DNA from: Sphingomonadales bacterium UBA656
GTDB lineage: Bacteria; Pseudomonadota; Alphaproteobacteria; Sphingomonadales; Sphingomonadaceae
Direction of reading: 5' to 3'
DNA length: 64,000 nucleotides
Assembly: GCA_002299895.1 (NCBI GenBank)
Contig: DBOC01000015.1
Span: 62,001-126,000, forward strand
This document shows, piece by piece, positions 32,917-42,419 of this stretch (within the stretch, counting starts at the first letter, position 1; each line of letters opens with the position of its first letter). The notes under the pieces were generated by a model. The model saw only the letters and a program-made list of their open reading frames with translations. It was not told the DNA's origin and searched no databases. Made by a program: the position numbers and the translations under genes.

Positions 32917-35900
32917 TCACTCTGCCGGTTGTAATCCGCCCAAGTCACCTTTGCCGGGGGCCTTGTCCGACGACTTGGCTGGTTCTGCAACATCCTCTTT
33001 ATGCGTATCGGGATCATAAGTGAGCAGGCGCGTGCGCAGCCAAGGTCCAATTCGCTTTTCAAAACCATCGGCGAGGCTGAAGCCGGCAGGGACAATCAGC
33101 AAGGTCAGTAAGGTCGAAACGATCAAGCCGCCGATCACTACTGTCCCCATGGGCGAACGCCATTGCCCGTCACCACCCAAGGAAAGCGCGGTGGGGACCA
33201 TGCCGGCGGTCATAGCAACCGTGGTCATGACAATCGGTTGTGCCCGCTTATGCCCGGCCTCCATAATTGCTTCAAACTTCGGCACGCCGCGCGCCATTTC
33301 CTCAATCGCGAAATCGATCAACAAAATGGAGTTTTTCGCAACGATGCCAAACAGCATCAATATTCCGATGAAGACCGGCATGGATATTGGCTGACCAACC
33401 AAGCCAAGCGCGAGCAATCCGCCCAAGGGCGCGAGGAGCAACGAACCCATGTTGACCAAAGGCGACATGAAGCGGTGGTACAAAAGCACCAGCACCGCAA
33501 ACACCAGCAAGGTTCCGGAAACCAAGGCAACGAGGAAGTCGCGCTGCATTTCCTGCTCCCATTCCTGGCTACCAAACGGAGCGCGGGACACGCCGGTCGG
33601 CAGGTTTTTCATAATCGGCAGGTCGTTGATTTTCTTGTCTGCCTCGGACGAGACGATGCCGGGCGCAAAATCCGCGCCGATGAAGATGCGGAAGTTTTGG
33701 TTGCGGCGCTGAACCGAGGTTGGACCAGCACCAAAGCTGATATCCGCCACGCGGGATAACGGCACCGAACCGCCGGTTGCCAATGGCACGGGCAGGTTAC
33801 GGATGACGTCCAAGTCTTGACGTGACTCTTTCGCGAGCATCACGCGGATGGGAATTTGACGATCCGACAGCGAGAATTTCGCGCTATTTTGGTCAATATC
33901 GCCCAATGTTGCCACACGGATTGTCTGGCTCAGCGCGACGGTCGATACGCCAAGTTGCGATGCAAGGTCATTGCGCGGCGTTATGATCAATTCAGGGCGC
34001 TGCAAATCGGCCGAGATACGCGGCGCGCGTAGTTCGGGCAGAGTCTTCATCTGCTCGACCAAGGTGGCCGCTGTCCGGTCCAGCATTTTGGGGTCTGATC
34101 CTGATAACATGACCGAAACGTCACGCCCAGAACCGCCACCACCACCGCCCGGGCCGTTAGCCTGAAACGTCACGCGCGCATCCGCAATCTTAGTCAGAAA
34201 AGGTGTGAGGTCTTCCTCAAATTCCTGACTGGTCCGTGCGCGATCCTTGTTAAAGGTGATGAAAATGCTGGCCGCGCCCTCACGTACGCTTTGCAATGCC
34301 GTTTTAACTTCCGGCTGCTTCTCGATAATGGCGGCGGCTTCGGTGCTGACCTCACGCGTACGCTCTAATGTCGTTCCAGGAACCATTTCGATCCGAATAC
34401 GGCTGAAATCGGTATCGCCATCGGGAAAGAATTGCTTTGGCAGGACGACAAGCAATGCAATCGTCAGCACCAGCGACACTGCACCGATACCCATCATCCA
34501 ACGACGGTGACCAAGCGACCAGCGCAGGATTTTCATATAACGTTCGATCCAGCCGGCCTCGCCATGTTCAGCCATGCCGTCGGCTTTCAGGAAATAGGCT
34601 GCGATCATCGGCGTAATCATACGCGCCACCGCGAGGCTCATGAGAACCGAAGCGACAACGGTCAGGCCGAAATTCTTGAAAAATTGTCCAGCAACGCCCG
34701 GCATCAGGCCAACGGGTAAGAATACCGCGACGATTGAGAATGTCGTGGCAACCACCGCAAGGCCGATTTCGTCGGCGGCATCAATCGAAGCCTGATAAGC
34801 CGATTTACCCATCCGCATATGCCGGACGATGTTTTCGATTTCCACAATGGCGTCATCGACTAGCACACCGGCCACAAGACCGAGCGCCAACAAAGACATG
34901 GTGTTGAGCGTGAAACCCAAAAGGTCCAGAAACCAAAAGGTCGGAATGGCGGACAAGGGAATGGCAATCGCCGAAATAATTGTGGCGCGCCAATCGCGCA
35001 GGAACAGGAACACGACGACGATGGCAAGCAACGCGCCTTCGATCATCGCGGCCATAGAACTTTTATACTGACCCTTGGTGTAATCCACACTGTTGAACAA
35101 GGTGATGAACTTTACGCCGGGATTTTCCTTTTCGATTTCGGCGATCTTGACCATCGCATTATCAAAAACGGTGACGTCGGACGCCCCTTTGGCGCGCGAC
35201 ATGCCGAAAGTGACAACTTGTTTGCCACCTGCAAAGGCCATGGAGCGTTGTTCGCTGAACCCATCGGTGACTTCAGCCACATCGGCCAATTTGATGGAGC
35301 GTCCACCGCCCAGGCTGATTTGTGTTTGGCTTAATGCAAATGCGTCCGTTGCGTTGCCCAAAACGCGGACCGACTGGCGTGATCCGGCAATTTGCGACTG
35401 GCCGCCCGACGCGTTGATATTCTGTTGCCGCAGCACAGAGTTAATCTGGCTTGCGCTCACGCCCAAGGACTGCATTTTTGCAGGGTCAAGAACCACGCGG
35501 ATTTCGCGGTTTACACCGCCATTGCGGCTGACCGAAGCCATACCTTCGACCGACAGCAAGCGCCGCGCAACACTATCGTCGACGAACCAGCTCAATTGCT
35601 CCAACGTCATGTCGCTGGCTTCCACCGCGAAATAAGCGATGGGGTCGCTGGATGTCGCAACCTTGAAAATCTGTGGTTCTAATATGCCATCGGGCAGGTC
35701 GCTGCGGATTTGGTCGACGGCATTTTTCACTTCGCTGACCGCAGCGTTGATATCATCGCCAATTTCGAATTCGGCGCTAACGGTGGTGTTGCCCTCGCTT
35801 GAGCTGGCATCGATGTTGCGCACGCCTTGTACACTGCGGATCGCAGATTCGACCTTTTGCGTTATCTGGGTGGTGATTTCACTGGGCGCAGCGCCGGGTT

Positions 35901-36060
35901 GTGAAATTGAGACTACGACAACCGGAAATTCGATATCGGGATCATTCTGCACGTCCATGTTCATGAATGACATGATCCCGGCAATGCTGAGTGCGACGAA
36001 CAAGACGATCGGCACCACCGGATTGCGGATGGACCATGCAGAAATGTTATTTAAATTCAT
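32917..36060 (-). CDS. RND efflux transporter permease (second system)
   Basis: Proton-driven inner-membrane exporter, 1047 residues. N-terminal helix at about 12-32, periplasmic loop, helix block near 335-540 with the proton-relay pair in GVLVDDAIVEIEN followed by RHMRMGKS, second periplasmic loop containing a Gly-rich run (GPGGGGGGSGRD, about 640), and final helix block to about 1010. The last 35 residues are charged and probably cytoplasmic. It follows its adaptor by 27 bp. The two pumps in this window are only distantly alike in sequence, so this is not a recent duplication. Confidence 0.93.
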   Translation of the reverse strand: MNLNNISAWSIRNPVVPIVLFVALSIAGIMSFMNMDVQNDPDIEFPVVVVSISQPGAAPSEITTQITQKVESAIRSVQGVRNIDASSSEGNTTVSAEFEIGDDINAAVSEVKNAVDQIRSDLPDGILEPQIFKVATSSDPIAYFAVEASDMTLEQLSWFVDDSVARRLLSVEGMASVSRNGGVNREIRVVLDPAKMQSLGVSASQINSVLRQQNINASGGQSQIAGSRQSVRVLGNATDAFALSQTQISLGGGRSIKLADVAEVTDGFSEQRSMAFAGGKQVVTFGMSRAKGASDVTVFDNAMVKIAEIEKENPGVKFITLFNSVDYTKGQYKSSMAAMIEGALLAIVVVFLFLRDWRATIISAIAIPLSAIPTFWFLDLLGFTLNTMSLLALGLVAGVLVDDAIVEIENIVRHMRMGKSAYQASIDAADEIGLAVVATTFSIVAVFLPVGLMPGVAGQFFKNFGLTVVASVLMSLAVARMITPMIAAYFLKADGMAEHGEAGWIERYMKILRWSLGHRRWMMGIGAVSLVLTIALLVVLPKQFFPDGDTDFSRIRIEMVPGTTLERTREVSTEAAAIIEKQPEVKTALQSVREGAASIFITFNKDRARTSQEFEEDLTPFLTKIADARVTFQANGPGGGGGGSGRDVSVMLSGSDPKMLDRTAATLVEQMKTLPELRAPRISADLQRPELIITPRNDLASQLGVSTVALSQTIRVATLGDIDQNSAKFSLSDRQIPIRVMLAKESRQDLDVIRNLPVPLATGGSVPLSRVADISFGAGPTSVQRRNQNFRIFIGADFAPGIVSSEADKKINDLPIMKNLPTGVSRAPFGSQEWEQEMQRDFLVALVSGTLLVFAVLVLLYHRFMSPLVNMGSLLLAPLGGLLALGLVGQPISMPVFIGILMLFGIVAKNSILLIDFAIEEMARGVPKFEAIMEAGHKRAQPIVMTTVAMTAGMVPTALSLGGDGQWRSPMGTVVIGGLIVSTLLTLLIVPAGFSLADGFEKRIGPWLRTRLLTYDPDTHKEDVAEPAKSSDKAPGKGDLGGLQPAE

Positions 36061-36087
36061 GATATCTATCCCGAATGGCCCAACGAC

Positions 36088-37263
36088 TTACTGTTTTTTC
36101 AACAGTTTGGGATTGATCAACTCGTCCGGGTTGAGGAAACCGCCAGCATACAGAACGACACGTTCGCTGCCGTCCAACCCTTCTTCAATGATCAGGCCAT
36201 TGGCAGTGACAGATCCGACCTTGACGGGACGTTGCTGCACCTTGTTATTCTTGCCAACAATATACACAAAGCTGCCATTGCGGCCGGTTTGCACCGCCGA
36301 TTCCGGTAGGACAGGCGCCTTCATTTCGCCCGATTTGATTTCAACAGAGGCAAATCCACCGGGGCGCAGTGCCTTGTCAAACGGCAGGGCAATGCGGGCC
36401 ATACCCTGACGGCTCTGCGCGTCAATCATTGGCGAAATCTGCCAGATATTGCCTTCAAACACCCGATCAACACCCACAGGGGTGACGGATGCAGGAATGC
36501 CAACGGCAATCTGCGCAAGATCATCTTCGCTTAGTCTGGCCTGCAGCTCCAACTGCCCGTCCTTGGCGATGCGGAACAATATGCCGCTGCCGGCAGACAC
36601 CGTTTGTCCAGTCTCCACATTGCGTTCCAGCACATAGCCAGACACCGGCGCACGGACGTCCAGCCGCGCATTACGGGCGCGGGTTTCGGCAAGTTGTGCG
36701 TTGCTGACATTCACCCGCGCACGAGCGGCGTCGCGGTTCGCGGTCTTGCGCTCAACATCTGCCTTGGACACAAAGCCTCGCTCAACCAACTGCATCGCGC
36801 GGTCGAGCTCGTTTTGGGCAAGTTGCAGGTCGGCGCGGGCAACATTGGTCTGTGCCGCCAACGCAGCGGCCTGCTGTGTTTGCACCGACCGGTCAACGCT
36901 TACCAAGATTTGGCCTTGTGTAACCCAATCGCCTGCATCGACATACACTTGCAGCACGCGTCCGCCTTCGCCAACAACACCGACGGGAATTTCGCGACGT
37001 GCGGCCAAGGTGCCGGTCGCGTTAATCGCGCGCACCACGCTATCACGGCCCGGGGCGACAACGGTAACCGTTTGGGCTTGCCCAGCTTTATCCGCATCGG
37101 TGGGGGCACTATTGCCGCTACCAAAGAAATAATAAGCGGCGCCAGCTATAATGAAAATCGCGACGATGATGGCCGCAATGCGGATCCGACGCTTGTTCCG
37201 GTCGTGATTGTCGTAAAGGAATTCGCCATCTTGCGTGGCGCTCATCGTCGTCTCGTAATTCAT
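36088..37263 (-). CDS. RND efflux periplasmic adaptor (second system)
   Basis: Membrane fusion protein of the downstream pump. 391 residues from the ATG at 37263; the open frame reaches a TTG at 37317, but the start at 37263 leaves a standard short cytoplasmic N-terminus. Residues 28-46 (IAAIIVAIFIIAGAAYYFF) are a single uncleaved membrane anchor, unlike the lipoprotein adaptor of the first system. A lipoyl domain, a helical hairpin rich in Ala/Gln (about 120-180) and a beta-barrel follow, ending LINPKLLKKQ. A strong AAAGGAG at about 37277-37283 is too far upstream to serve this ATG and abuts an out-of-frame ATG, so a short upstream frame may affect translation. Confidence 0.88.
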   Translation of the reverse strand: MNYETTMSATQDGEFLYDNHDRNKRRIRIAAIIVAIFIIAGAAYYFFGSGNSAPTDADKAGQAQTVTVVAPGRDSVVRAINATGTLAARREIPVGVVGEGGRVLQVYVDAGDWVTQGQILVSVDRSVQTQQAAALAAQTNVARADLQLAQNELDRAMQLVERGFVSKADVERKTANRDAARARVNVSNAQLAETRARNARLDVRAPVSGYVLERNVETGQTVSAGSGILFRIAKDGQLELQARLSEDDLAQIAVGIPASVTPVGVDRVFEGNIWQISPMIDAQSRQGMARIALPFDKALRPGGFASVEIKSGEMKAPVLPESAVQTGRNGSFVYIVGKNNKVQQRPVKVGSVTANGLIIEEGLDGSERVVLYAGGFLNPDELINPKLLKKQ

Positions 37264-37550
37264 ACCGGAATTCCAAATAATAATTTCAGGGAGCGCATAC
37301 TCCTTTATGGTGTTCAAATTATGGCTGTATTACCCTAATAAGTCACTATCCGCAAGCTGCGGAGCGTGAAAGAGTTAATCGCTTTATCGCCTTATAGAAT
37401 ATCGCCAAAGGCGGTGCGCAACAATACAGACTGATGCCTTATATGTTTCGACAAACAACGCATAGGCGCGTTGGTAACGGTTATTTTCATGACATGGACC
37501 TATCCAGAAAACTGGCATTTCAAGTGTGAAGCTTCTAGGGAGGCAATCGT

Positions 37551-38675
37551 ATGACCGACGATATCTATCATTCTGATTTCCAGTTGGGCCCGGATCTGAA
37601 GGGCAAGCGGATTGTCGTCGCGATGTCGGGCGGTGTGGATTCCTCTGTTGTCGCGGCGCTCGCGGCGCGCACCGGCGCAGAAACCATTGGCGTCACTTTA
37701 CAACTTTATGATCATGGGAGTGCAGTAAAACGGGCAGGGGCATGCTGCGCCGGGCAGGATATACGCGATGCCCGCGCGGTCGCTGATAAGCTTGGCATTG
37801 CGCATTATGTCTTTGATCATGAAAGCCGCTTTCGCGAATCGGTCATCGACCATTTCGCCGATGAATATATGGCGGGACGGACACCAATCCCTTGCGTGCG
37901 CTGTAATATGGGTGTGAAATTTACCGATCTGTTCCGCCTCGCGCGGGAACTCGGGGCTGACTGCCTTGCCACCGGCCATTATGTCCGCCGCGTCGAGGGG
38001 CCATTAGGTGCCGAGCTACATCGCGCGGCTGACCCAGCACGCGACCAAAGCTATTTTCTATTTGCGACCACGCAAGGCCAATTGGATTATCTCCGCTTTC
38101 CCTTAGGCGGTATGCCCAAGCCGCATGTGCGGGCCATAGCGCAGGAAATGGGTTTAATCGTGGCGATGAAGCCCGATAGTCAGGATATCTGTTTTGTCCC
38201 CGATGGGGATTATGCCAGCGTTGTCCGAAAAATTCGGCCCGATGCGGAAGTCGGCGGGGATATTGTTCATCTCGATGGCCGCATCCTTGGCCAGCATAAG
38301 GGACTCATCCATTACACCGTTGGGCAGCGTAAAGGGCTTGAAGTTGGCGGGCAGCCTGTGCCTTTATACGTCATCCGTTTGGATGCCGCGACGCAGCGCG
38401 TGATTGTCGGGCCGCGCGCGGCGCTTGCCGTACCCGCCGCACGGATCATCGATGCCAACTGGCTCACCGATATAGGCAACCGGTCGGTAATGGCAAAGGT
38501 GCGGTCAATGTCGCGTCCCGTGCCCGCGCGCTTGGATGGTGAATGGCTTCGTTTTGACATGCCCGAATATGGGGTGGCGCCGGGGCAGGCGGCTGTATTA
38601 TATGACGGCGACCGCGTACTTGGTGGCGGCTGGATTGAAGAAACTTTGGCAGTGGAGATGGCCTCAGCCGCTTAA
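37551..38675 (+). CDS. mnmA: tRNA-specific 2-thiouridylase
   Basis: Thiolates U34 of Lys, Glu and Gln tRNAs using ATP and a persulfide relay. The PP-loop is AMSGGVDSS (about residues 24-32). Catalytic cysteines appear in PCVRCN and [13 protein letters not shown]. 374 residues, the usual size. AGGGAGG lies 8 nt before the ATG. It is divergent from the second efflux operon across about 290 bp in which no gene is seen. The enzyme's substrates include tRNA-Gln of the UUG type; the CUG isoacceptor in this window lacks U34. Confidence 0.95.
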   Translation: MTDDIYHSDFQLGPDLKGKRIVVAMSGGVDSSVVAALAARTGAETIGVTLQLYDHGSAVKRAGACCAGQDIRDARAVADKLGIAHYVFDHESRFRESVIDHFADEYMAGRTPIPCVRCNMGVKFTDLFRLARELGADCLATGHYVRRVEGPLGAELHRAADPARDQSYFLFATTQGQLDYLRFPLGGMPKPHVRAIAQEMGLIVAMKPDSQDICFVPDGDYASVVRKIRPDAEVGGDIVHLDGRILGQHKGLIHYTVGQRKGLEVGGQPVPLYVIRLDAATQRVIVGPRAALAVPAARIIDANWLTDIGNRSVMAKVRSMSRPVPARLDGEWLRFDMPEYGVAPGQAAVLYDGDRVLGGGWIEETLAVEMASAA

Positions 38676-38706
38676 AGACATTCGCTTACTGAAGGGGGAG
38701 TTCAGG

Positions 38707-39234
38707 ATGCATTTGGGGGAATCACAGCGCGACATGCGCCGGGCTTATGTCAACGGCGGCGTCGGTATCTTTATGTCGGGATTGGTGTGGGTAACTGCAG
38801 GTGCGGTGACACTTTATGCCGACCTGTTTGCCGGCATGGCTACGTTGTTTTTCGGCGGGATGCTTATCCATCCATTGTCGCGCTTATTGGCGCGGCGCAT
38901 TTTTTATCGTGGTAGGTCGCGCGTCGCCAATCCTATGGAGATGCTTGCGCTGCAATCGACGGCGTTCCTCATCATTGGCCTTGTCATCGCTTATCTGGTC
39001 AGCGGGACATATGGCGATTGGTTCTTCCCCATTGCCTTGTCGGCCGTGGGGGCAAGGTATCTGGTGTTTCAGACCGTTTACGGCATGCGTTTATTTGTGG
39101 TGCTTGGTATCATTTTGATTACCATCGCCTCCGCCACTTTATGGGGCGGTTTGGATCCCGCATTTGTCGCGCTTGCCGGGGGCGCGACCGAATTATTATG
39201 TTCGGCGTTCATTCTTGTACCGGCAAAGCGGTAG
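38707..39234 (+). CDS. Small integral membrane protein of unknown function
   Basis: 175 residues from the ATG at 38707, preceded by GGGGGAG; the frame is open further upstream through mnmA but without a usable start. Five hydrophobic segments are visible (about 18-38, 40-58, 79-99, 104-118, 125-175 in two parts). The N-terminus ESQRDMRRAYVNGG is conserved-looking and may belong to a DUF7010-type family, but I am not certain. It follows mnmA by 31 bp in the same direction. No catalytic residues can be proposed. Confidence 0.7.
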   Translation: MHLGESQRDMRRAYVNGGVGIFMSGLVWVTAGAVTLYADLFAGMATLFFGGMLIHPLSRLLARRIFYRGRSRVANPMEMLALQSTAFLIIGLVIAYLVSGTYGDWFFPIALSAVGARYLVFQTVYGMRLFVVLGIILITIASATLWGGLDPAFVALAGGATELLCSAFILVPAKR

Positions 39235-39235
39235 T

Positions 39236-39610
39236 TCAAAGCGCCTCGATTTCTGCTGCGTTTAATTGGACGCAACCAAAGGCGCCACGCCGCTCCGCCA
39301 CTGCTTCGGCCAGAAATGGCACCGATGCGTAGACGCGTTGATTTTCTGGATCGTCGCTCAGGCGCACCATCTCCATGCCTTTTTCCTTGTCGGTTTCGCA
39401 CGACGCCATATCGCGACCTTCAACATAACGGCATGAGCAAGTGACATGCGCACCATATGCCGCGCCTACGCGTGCCTGACCCTTGATGCTGTTCCAGTTC
39501 CACAAAAGCCACAGGGCCGTGAACAAGGCGATGACCGAAAGCGCAATCTTCAACCTTTTGAACCACGGGTCGGGTGCTATTGTTCTTGGAGTCGAAGTTG
39601 CGGTTGCCAT
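39236..39610 (-). CDS. Small membrane-anchored protein with four cysteines, function unknown
   Basis: 124 residues. One membrane helix at about 22-40 (ALSVIALFTALWLLWNW) leaves a periplasmic domain with the pattern CSC at about 58-60, Cys at about 71 and Cys near 113, suitable for two disulfides. GGAGGG is placed 4-5 nt before the ATG, which supports translation. It is divergent from the lipoprotein serine hydrolase with 31 bp between the starts, so they may share a control region, and convergent with the preceding membrane protein. Confidence 0.7.
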   Translation of the reverse strand: MATATSTPRTIAPDPWFKRLKIALSVIALFTALWLLWNWNSIKGQARVGAAYGAHVTCSCRYVEGRDMASCETDKEKGMEMVRLSDDPENQRVYASVPFLAEAVAERRGAFGCVQLNAAEIEAL

Positions 39611-39641
39611 AAGCCCTCCATTTGGTGCATCGAAGCATCAT

Positions 39642-40781
39642 ATGCCTAGAAACAAAATTCATCTCGCCGCAACCGCTTTTTGTGCAATCGCTGCATTCAG
39701 CCTATCTGGATGTGCTGCGGAACAACCCACAAAGCCTGCTAGCCCTGGCTTTAGCATGGTTGTCGATGACGCAGTAATCAGCGACAAAAAGCTGGCCGCC
39801 GCTATCGCGCCGTTTTTCGAAGATTCGGCTGTTGGTGAAACCCGCGCTTTGGTTATCATGCAGGGTGGGCGTATTGTCGCCGAACGTTACGCGCCGGGAT
39901 ATGGGCCGGATACAAGGCTGATCAGCTGGTCCATGGCCAAAAGCGTGACCGCGGTTTTGGTGGGCATGATGGTTGCGGACGGACGGCTGGCCTTGGATGA
40001 ACCCGCAATCGTCCCAGAATGGCAAGCGCCGCGCGATGGTCGTGCCGCAATCACATTGCGCCATTTGCTGCATATGTCATCCGGGTTGGACCATACCGAA
40101 ATGGCAGAAGGCAGTGTCGAGATTTTTGATGCAGACACACCGCGGATGCTGTTTTTGGACGGCCACGAAAATGTGGCCCGTTATGCCGAAACACGGCCTT
40201 TAGAAGCCATTCCCGGTCAGAAATTTGAATATAGCACGGCCACTAGCCACATATTGGTCGACATTATGACGCGGTCATTGACGGACAGCAAAGATCCCGC
40301 CGTGCGGCGTGATGCGATGTTGGAATATGCGCGCGGTCGTTTGTTTGAACCGCTGGGAATGACAAGCGTCGTGCCCGAATTTGATCGTCATGGCACCATG
40401 CTGGGTGGAAGTTTTATCCATGCCACCGCGCGTGATTGGGCGAAATTTGGCGAATTTTTGCGCAATAATGGTTCGGTGCGATCTGCGCAAATGATGCCGA
40501 CAAGCTGGATGCGGTTTATGAAAACGCCCAGCCAAACCAATGCAAGCTATGGCGCGCATTTGTGGCTCAACAGAAAGCGCAAGGACGGCAGTGCGCCTGT
40601 CCTGTTTCCCGACAAGGGGCCATCTGATGTCTTTGCTGCGCTGGGACATTTGGGGCAGTTTGTCGTAGTATCACCGCAACATGGGCTCACCATTGTCCGG
40701 CTTGGAAATACACCCGATGATCAGCTTGACCCCGTCAACGACCAATTGGCGAAGCTGATTTCAGCCTTCCCGAAGCAGTAA
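39642..40781 (+). CDS. Lipoprotein serine hydrolase, beta-lactamase class C / esterase family
   Basis: 379 residues from the ATG at 39642, chosen because a lipoprotein signal follows (lipobox LSGC, lipidated Cys at 24). The serine motif SMAK is at 97-100. The second motif, usually YxN or YAN, reads YST at 197-199, so the Asn is replaced by Thr. A GHLGQ segment near residue 330 stands where the KTG/HTG motif is expected. Members act as esterases, D-aminopeptidases or peptidoglycan hydrolases as well as beta-lactamases; the changed motif argues against a classical AmpC. The ribosome-binding site is weak. Confidence 0.82.
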   Translation: MPRNKIHLAATAFCAIAAFSLSGCAAEQPTKPASPGFSMVVDDAVISDKKLAAAIAPFFEDSAVGETRALVIMQGGRIVAERYAPGYGPDTRLISWSMAKSVTAVLVGMMVADGRLALDEPAIVPEWQAPRDGRAAITLRHLLHMSSGLDHTEMAEGSVEIFDADTPRMLFLDGHENVARYAETRPLEAIPGQKFEYSTATSHILVDIMTRSLTDSKDPAVRRDAMLEYARGRLFEPLGMTSVVPEFDRHGTMLGGSFIHATARDWAKFGEFLRNNGSVRSAQMMPTSWMRFMKTPSQTNASYGAHLWLNRKRKDGSAPVLFPDKGPSDVFAALGHLGQFVVVSPQHGLTIVRLGNTPDDQLDPVNDQLAKLISAFPKQ

Positions 40782-40793
40782 GACGAAACGCAG

Positions 40794-41084
40794 TTAAAGC
40801 TTCGCCACGGGCGCGTCGTCGCCCAGGTCTTCAAACCATGCTTCAACCGGACCGCTGAGCTTAATCAGCAATGGATTGCCCTTGCGATCACGCGCTTTGC
40901 CAGCCTGCACCTTAATCCAGCCTTCGGAAATGCAATATTCCTCAACTGTGGTGCGTATTTCGCCCTTGAAGCGAATACCAACACCACGCGACAGCAGGTC
41001 GCCATCGAAATGCTGGCTCATTGGGTTAATCGACAGGTGATCAGGCGGGGTGTTGGGGCCCGCGGATTTCGTTTCTTCAGTCAT
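40794..41084 (-). CDS. DUF3297 family protein
   Basis: 96-residue soluble protein from the ATG at 41084 (MTEETKSAG). The core PDHLSINPMSQHFDGDLLSR and the following GVGIRFKG-x-ER-type segment match the DUF3297 family, small proteins common in Proteobacteria and without known function. It is convergent with the serine hydrolase and divergent from the flavoprotein gene, 64 bp between the starts. Confidence 0.85.
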   Translation of the reverse strand: MTEETKSAGPNTPPDHLSINPMSQHFDGDLLSRGVGIRFKGEIRTTVEEYCISEGWIKVQAGKARDRKGNPLLIKLSGPVEAWFEDLGDDAPVAKL

Positions 41085-41148
41085 GACGCGCGCTTTGCCG
41101 CAAAGCATAGCACTTGGCAATATAGCGCGGGCAGTGCAGGGGGACGAA

Positions 41149-42360
41149 ATGGCAAGTTCAAACAATTATGATGCGATTATCCTGGGTGCCGGCGGGGCCG
41201 GCCTGATGTGCGCTTTAACCGCAGGGCAACGCGGAAAGCGCGTGCTGGTGATTGATCACGCCACGGGTCCCGGCAAGAAGATACTGATATCGGGTGGCGG
41301 GCGGTGTAATTTTACCAATGTGAATGCGACCACCACGCATGCACAGGAACGTTATTTATCGTCCAACCCGCATTTCGCAAAATCCGCGCTTGGCCGATAT
41401 ACGCCGCAAGATTTTATCGATCTGGTGAACGCCCACGGCATTGCCTTTCATGAAAAAACGCTCGGGCAATTATTCTGCGATGGTTCCGCGCGGCAGATTG
41501 TCGCGATGTTAATGGCCGAATGTGACAAATCCGGTGCCTTTGGCGGCCGCGTTGATTTTGTATTTGATGCGCCTGTGGGGGAGGTGACACATGACGGTAG
41601 CCATTATCATGTCACCTATAATGGCGTACGCGCGCAAGGCGCGGCATTGGTCATCGCCACTGGCGGCCCCAGCATTCCGAAAATGGGGGCGACTGCCTTT
41701 GCCTATGACCTCGGCCGACAGTTCGGGTTGAAGATTGTCGAGCCACGACCGGCTTTGGTGCCGCTCACGCTGGGCGGCGATGATGTCTTGTTCCGTGAAT
41801 TGTCGGGCGTGTCGTCCGAAGTTGTCGCGAAGCACGGCAGGACAACATTTCGTGAGGCAGCCTTATTCACCCATCGGGGTTTAAGCGGCCCTGCGGTGCT
41901 GCAAATCAGCAGCTATTGGCGCCCCGGTGACCAAGTCGAGATTGATTTTCTTCCATCCTTGGATGCCACCGAATTATTGCTGTCTGAAAAACGTGCACGG
42001 CCACGCGCCACTTTGCGGTCAACATTAGACCGCGTCTTGCCTGCGCGGCTCGCCGAAGCGCTCGCCGCCAAGATTGGGCTACTCGGCAACCTCGCCGACC
42101 AAAACGACCGGAAATTGGTGGGTGCGGGTACGCTACTCGGCAGCTGGCCATTCGTGCCCAATGGCAGCGAGGGCTATGCCAAGGCAGAGGTAACATTGGG
42201 CGGGATCAGCACCGATGGCCTGTCACAAAAGACGATGGAAGCAAAGAAAATGCAGGGATTATACTGCGTTGGCGAGGCGGTGGACGTCACGGGCTGGCTC
42301 GGCGGATATAATTTCCAATGGGCGTGGGCAAGCGGCGTCGCGGCAGGGGAAGCCATTTAG
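41149..42360 (+). CDS. FAD-dependent oxidoreductase, BaiN/HI0933-like
   Basis: Flavoprotein of 403 residues from the ATG at 41149 (CAGGGGGAC upstream). The Rossmann dinucleotide motif GAGGAG is at 13-18, followed by the family signature GKKILISGGGRCNFTN (about 42-57, split by the FAD pyrophosphate loop). The C-terminus carries the characteristic GxxFCGEVxDxxG-like stretch, here GLYCVGEAVDVTGWLGGYN with FQWAWASG. Family members are named after bile-acid reductase BaiN in gut bacteria, but in environmental Proteobacteria the substrate is unknown. Ends in a terminator shared with typA. Confidence 0.88.
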   Translation: MASSNNYDAIILGAGGAGLMCALTAGQRGKRVLVIDHATGPGKKILISGGGRCNFTNVNATTTHAQERYLSSNPHFAKSALGRYTPQDFIDLVNAHGIAFHEKTLGQLFCDGSARQIVAMLMAECDKSGAFGGRVDFVFDAPVGEVTHDGSHYHVTYNGVRAQGAALVIATGGPSIPKMGATAFAYDLGRQFGLKIVEPRPALVPLTLGGDDVLFRELSGVSSEVVAKHGRTTFREAALFTHRGLSGPAVLQISSYWRPGDQVEIDFLPSLDATELLLSEKRARPRATLRSTLDRVLPARLAEALAAKIGLLGNLADQNDRKLVGAGTLLGSWPFVPNGSEGYAKAEVTLGGISTDGLSQKTMEAKKMQGLYCVGEAVDVTGWLGGYNFQWAWASGVAAGEAI

Positions 42361-42389
42361 GGTTTAATGCTAGGGCCTTTGTCCAAAGA

Positions 42390-42417
42390 AAAAGGGCGCC
42401 GAAATCGACGCCCTTTT
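42390..42417. terminator. Bidirectional intrinsic terminator (flavoprotein gene / typA)
   Basis: AAAAGGGCG (42390-42398) pairs with CGCCCTTTT (42409-42417) around a 10-nt loop, giving A-rich and T-rich flanks on both strands between convergent genes. Confidence 0.85.
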
Positions 42418-42419
42418 CA

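Noticed and set aside
34135..34165. Gly-rich run in the second RND pump as a frameshift or sequencing error
   Set aside because: The frame continues intact on both sides and flexible Gly-rich loops occur in periplasmic parts of such pumps.
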